Under the pieces are notes generated by a model. The model was not told the origin of the DNA. It did not search any database and saw nothing but the letters and a program-made list of their open reading frames with translations. A stretch of DNA of 6,944 nt, taken from the NCBI GenBank assembly GCA_030667885.1, contig DAOUVA010000236.1, forward strand, positions 1 to 6,944, in the 5' to 3' direction. Source of the stretch: Phycisphaerae bacterium (GTDB taxonomy: Bacteria > Planctomycetota > Phycisphaerae > Sedimentisphaerales > Anaerobacaceae). Each line of letters opens with the position of its first letter. Within the stretch, counting starts at the first letter, position 1. Shown here piece by piece: positions 6,638 through 6,944 of the stretch. The position numbers and the translations under genes were made by a program.

Positions 6638-6667
6638 TTTATACCAGATTATATGCCTTCCAGTCAA
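6638..6667 (-). promoter_or_regulatory. Sigma70-type promoter of the second LamG gene
   Basis: On the minus strand, TTGACT (6667-6662) and TATAAA (6643-6638) are 18 bp apart. The sequence TTGACTGGAAGG closely matches TTGACGGAAGG in the promoter of the left LamG gene, and both run into TATAA. A TATAAT at 6653-6648 is also present but only 8 bp from this -35 box. Confidence 0.55.
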
Positions 6668-6744
6668 GGATAATAGTTGGATATCATGATTTCAGGGATA
6701 TAGCTTAGAAGCTGTTCTGCCTGATAATGGTTAATAAATTTTAC

Positions 6745-6807
6745 TACCTGATTTCAGTAATACAGGTTACACTAAAGATGGTGTAAAACAATGCAGGTAA
6801 TTTTTTT
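6745..6807 (+). terminator. Possible attenuator upstream of the plus-strand gene at 6839
   Basis: TACCTG (6745-6750) can pair with CAGGTA (6794-6799), which is followed at once by A and seven T residues (6801-6807), a rho-independent layout. A TTACAC/GTGTAA stem (6767-6786) sits inside. A second copy, CAGGT at 6763-6767, could pair with the same upstream arm and so compete with the terminator stem. It lies about 30 nt before the start codon. The main stem is short, so this is tentative; it could also end an unseen transcript. Confidence 0.3.
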
Positions 6808-6838
6808 ATTTCAAAAACCGCAGTAAGGAGTGAGAAAA

Positions 6839-6944
6839 ATGAACAAATCTTTGAGAACCATCTTTGTCTTTGTCGTCATTTTGGTGACTTTAACAGTAAC
6901 CGCCTCGGATTTAACAGCCGCCGGCACGCATAAGGTCATACCGC
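6839..6944 (+). CDS. Exported protein, N-terminal fragment, function unknown
   Basis: ATG at 6839 has AAGGAG (6825-6830) eight bases upstream. The 35 visible codons begin MNKSLRTIFVFVVILVTLTV and give a clear signal peptide (basic MNKSLR, hydrophobic core, likely cleavage near DLTAAG). The frame runs off the right edge, so no domain can be seen. It is divergent from the LamG gene and probably another secreted or envelope protein of this locus. Confidence 0.8.
   Translation, partial: MNKSLRTIFVFVVILVTLTVTASDLTAAGTHKVIP

Larger units (their letters stand above)
6436..6838. other. Divergent intergenic region (403 bp)
   Basis: No gene is supported here. It holds the promoter and leader of the minus-strand LamG gene and the upstream region of the plus-strand gene at 6839. 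On the plus side there are several small dyads: TGATA/TATCA at about 6590-6606, AGCTT/AAGCT at about 6702-6713, TTACAC (6767-6772) with GTGTAA (6781-6786), and a direct repeat TGATTTCAG at 6687-6695 and 6749-6757. No convincing plus-strand sigma70 promoter could be chosen. TAAGTA clusters like that at 1704-1811 are absent. Confidence 0.65.

Overview
The window looks like part of a PVC-superphylum genome, most likely a Phycisphaerae-type planctomycete. This is inferred from protein architecture only. Two large secreted proteins combine a LamG/concanavalin-like domain, planctomycete-style FN3-like repeats (YFGT ... TTYYWRVDEVN ... WSFTT), a PA14-like start and a DUF1349-like domain, a mix typical of polysaccharide-rich planctomycete exoproteomes. 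No RNA gene, CRISPR array, transposase or phage gene was seen.

Layout. (1) 1-1473, minus: 5' part of a secreted LamG + 2x FN3-like + PA14-like protein that runs off the left edge. (2) 1474-1871: divergent intergenic region with a good sigma70-type promoter for the minus gene and a cluster of TAAGTA sites and nested inverted repeats. (3) 1872-3008, plus: secreted or membrane-anchored beta-propeller-like protein of DUF4185-like type. (4) 3009-3404: gap with at most one doubtful 37-codon ORF. (5) 3405-4133, plus: stand-alone catalytic domain of a 2-oxoacid dehydrogenase E2 acyltransferase, without lipoyl or subunit-binding domains and with an altered DHRxxDG motif. (6) 4196-4228: hairpin between convergent genes, a likely shared terminator. 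(7) 4243-6435, minus: complete 730-residue secreted LamG / FN3-like / carbohydrate-binding-like protein whose last module is split by a DUF1349-like insertion. (8) 6436-6838: second divergent intergenic region with a promoter for the minus gene and a possible attenuator before the next plus gene. (9) 6839-6944, plus: start of another exported protein.

Four of the five main genes encode exported proteins, three of them glycan-oriented or of unknown secreted function, so the locus fits surface or secreted carbohydrate binding and processing. The E2-like gene is the cytoplasmic outlier. The most interesting signal is non-coding: the two LamG genes, although about 5 kb apart, share promoter sequence and an ordered set of motifs through 200-230-nt leaders, suggesting common control. 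No clearly new multi-gene system is visible.
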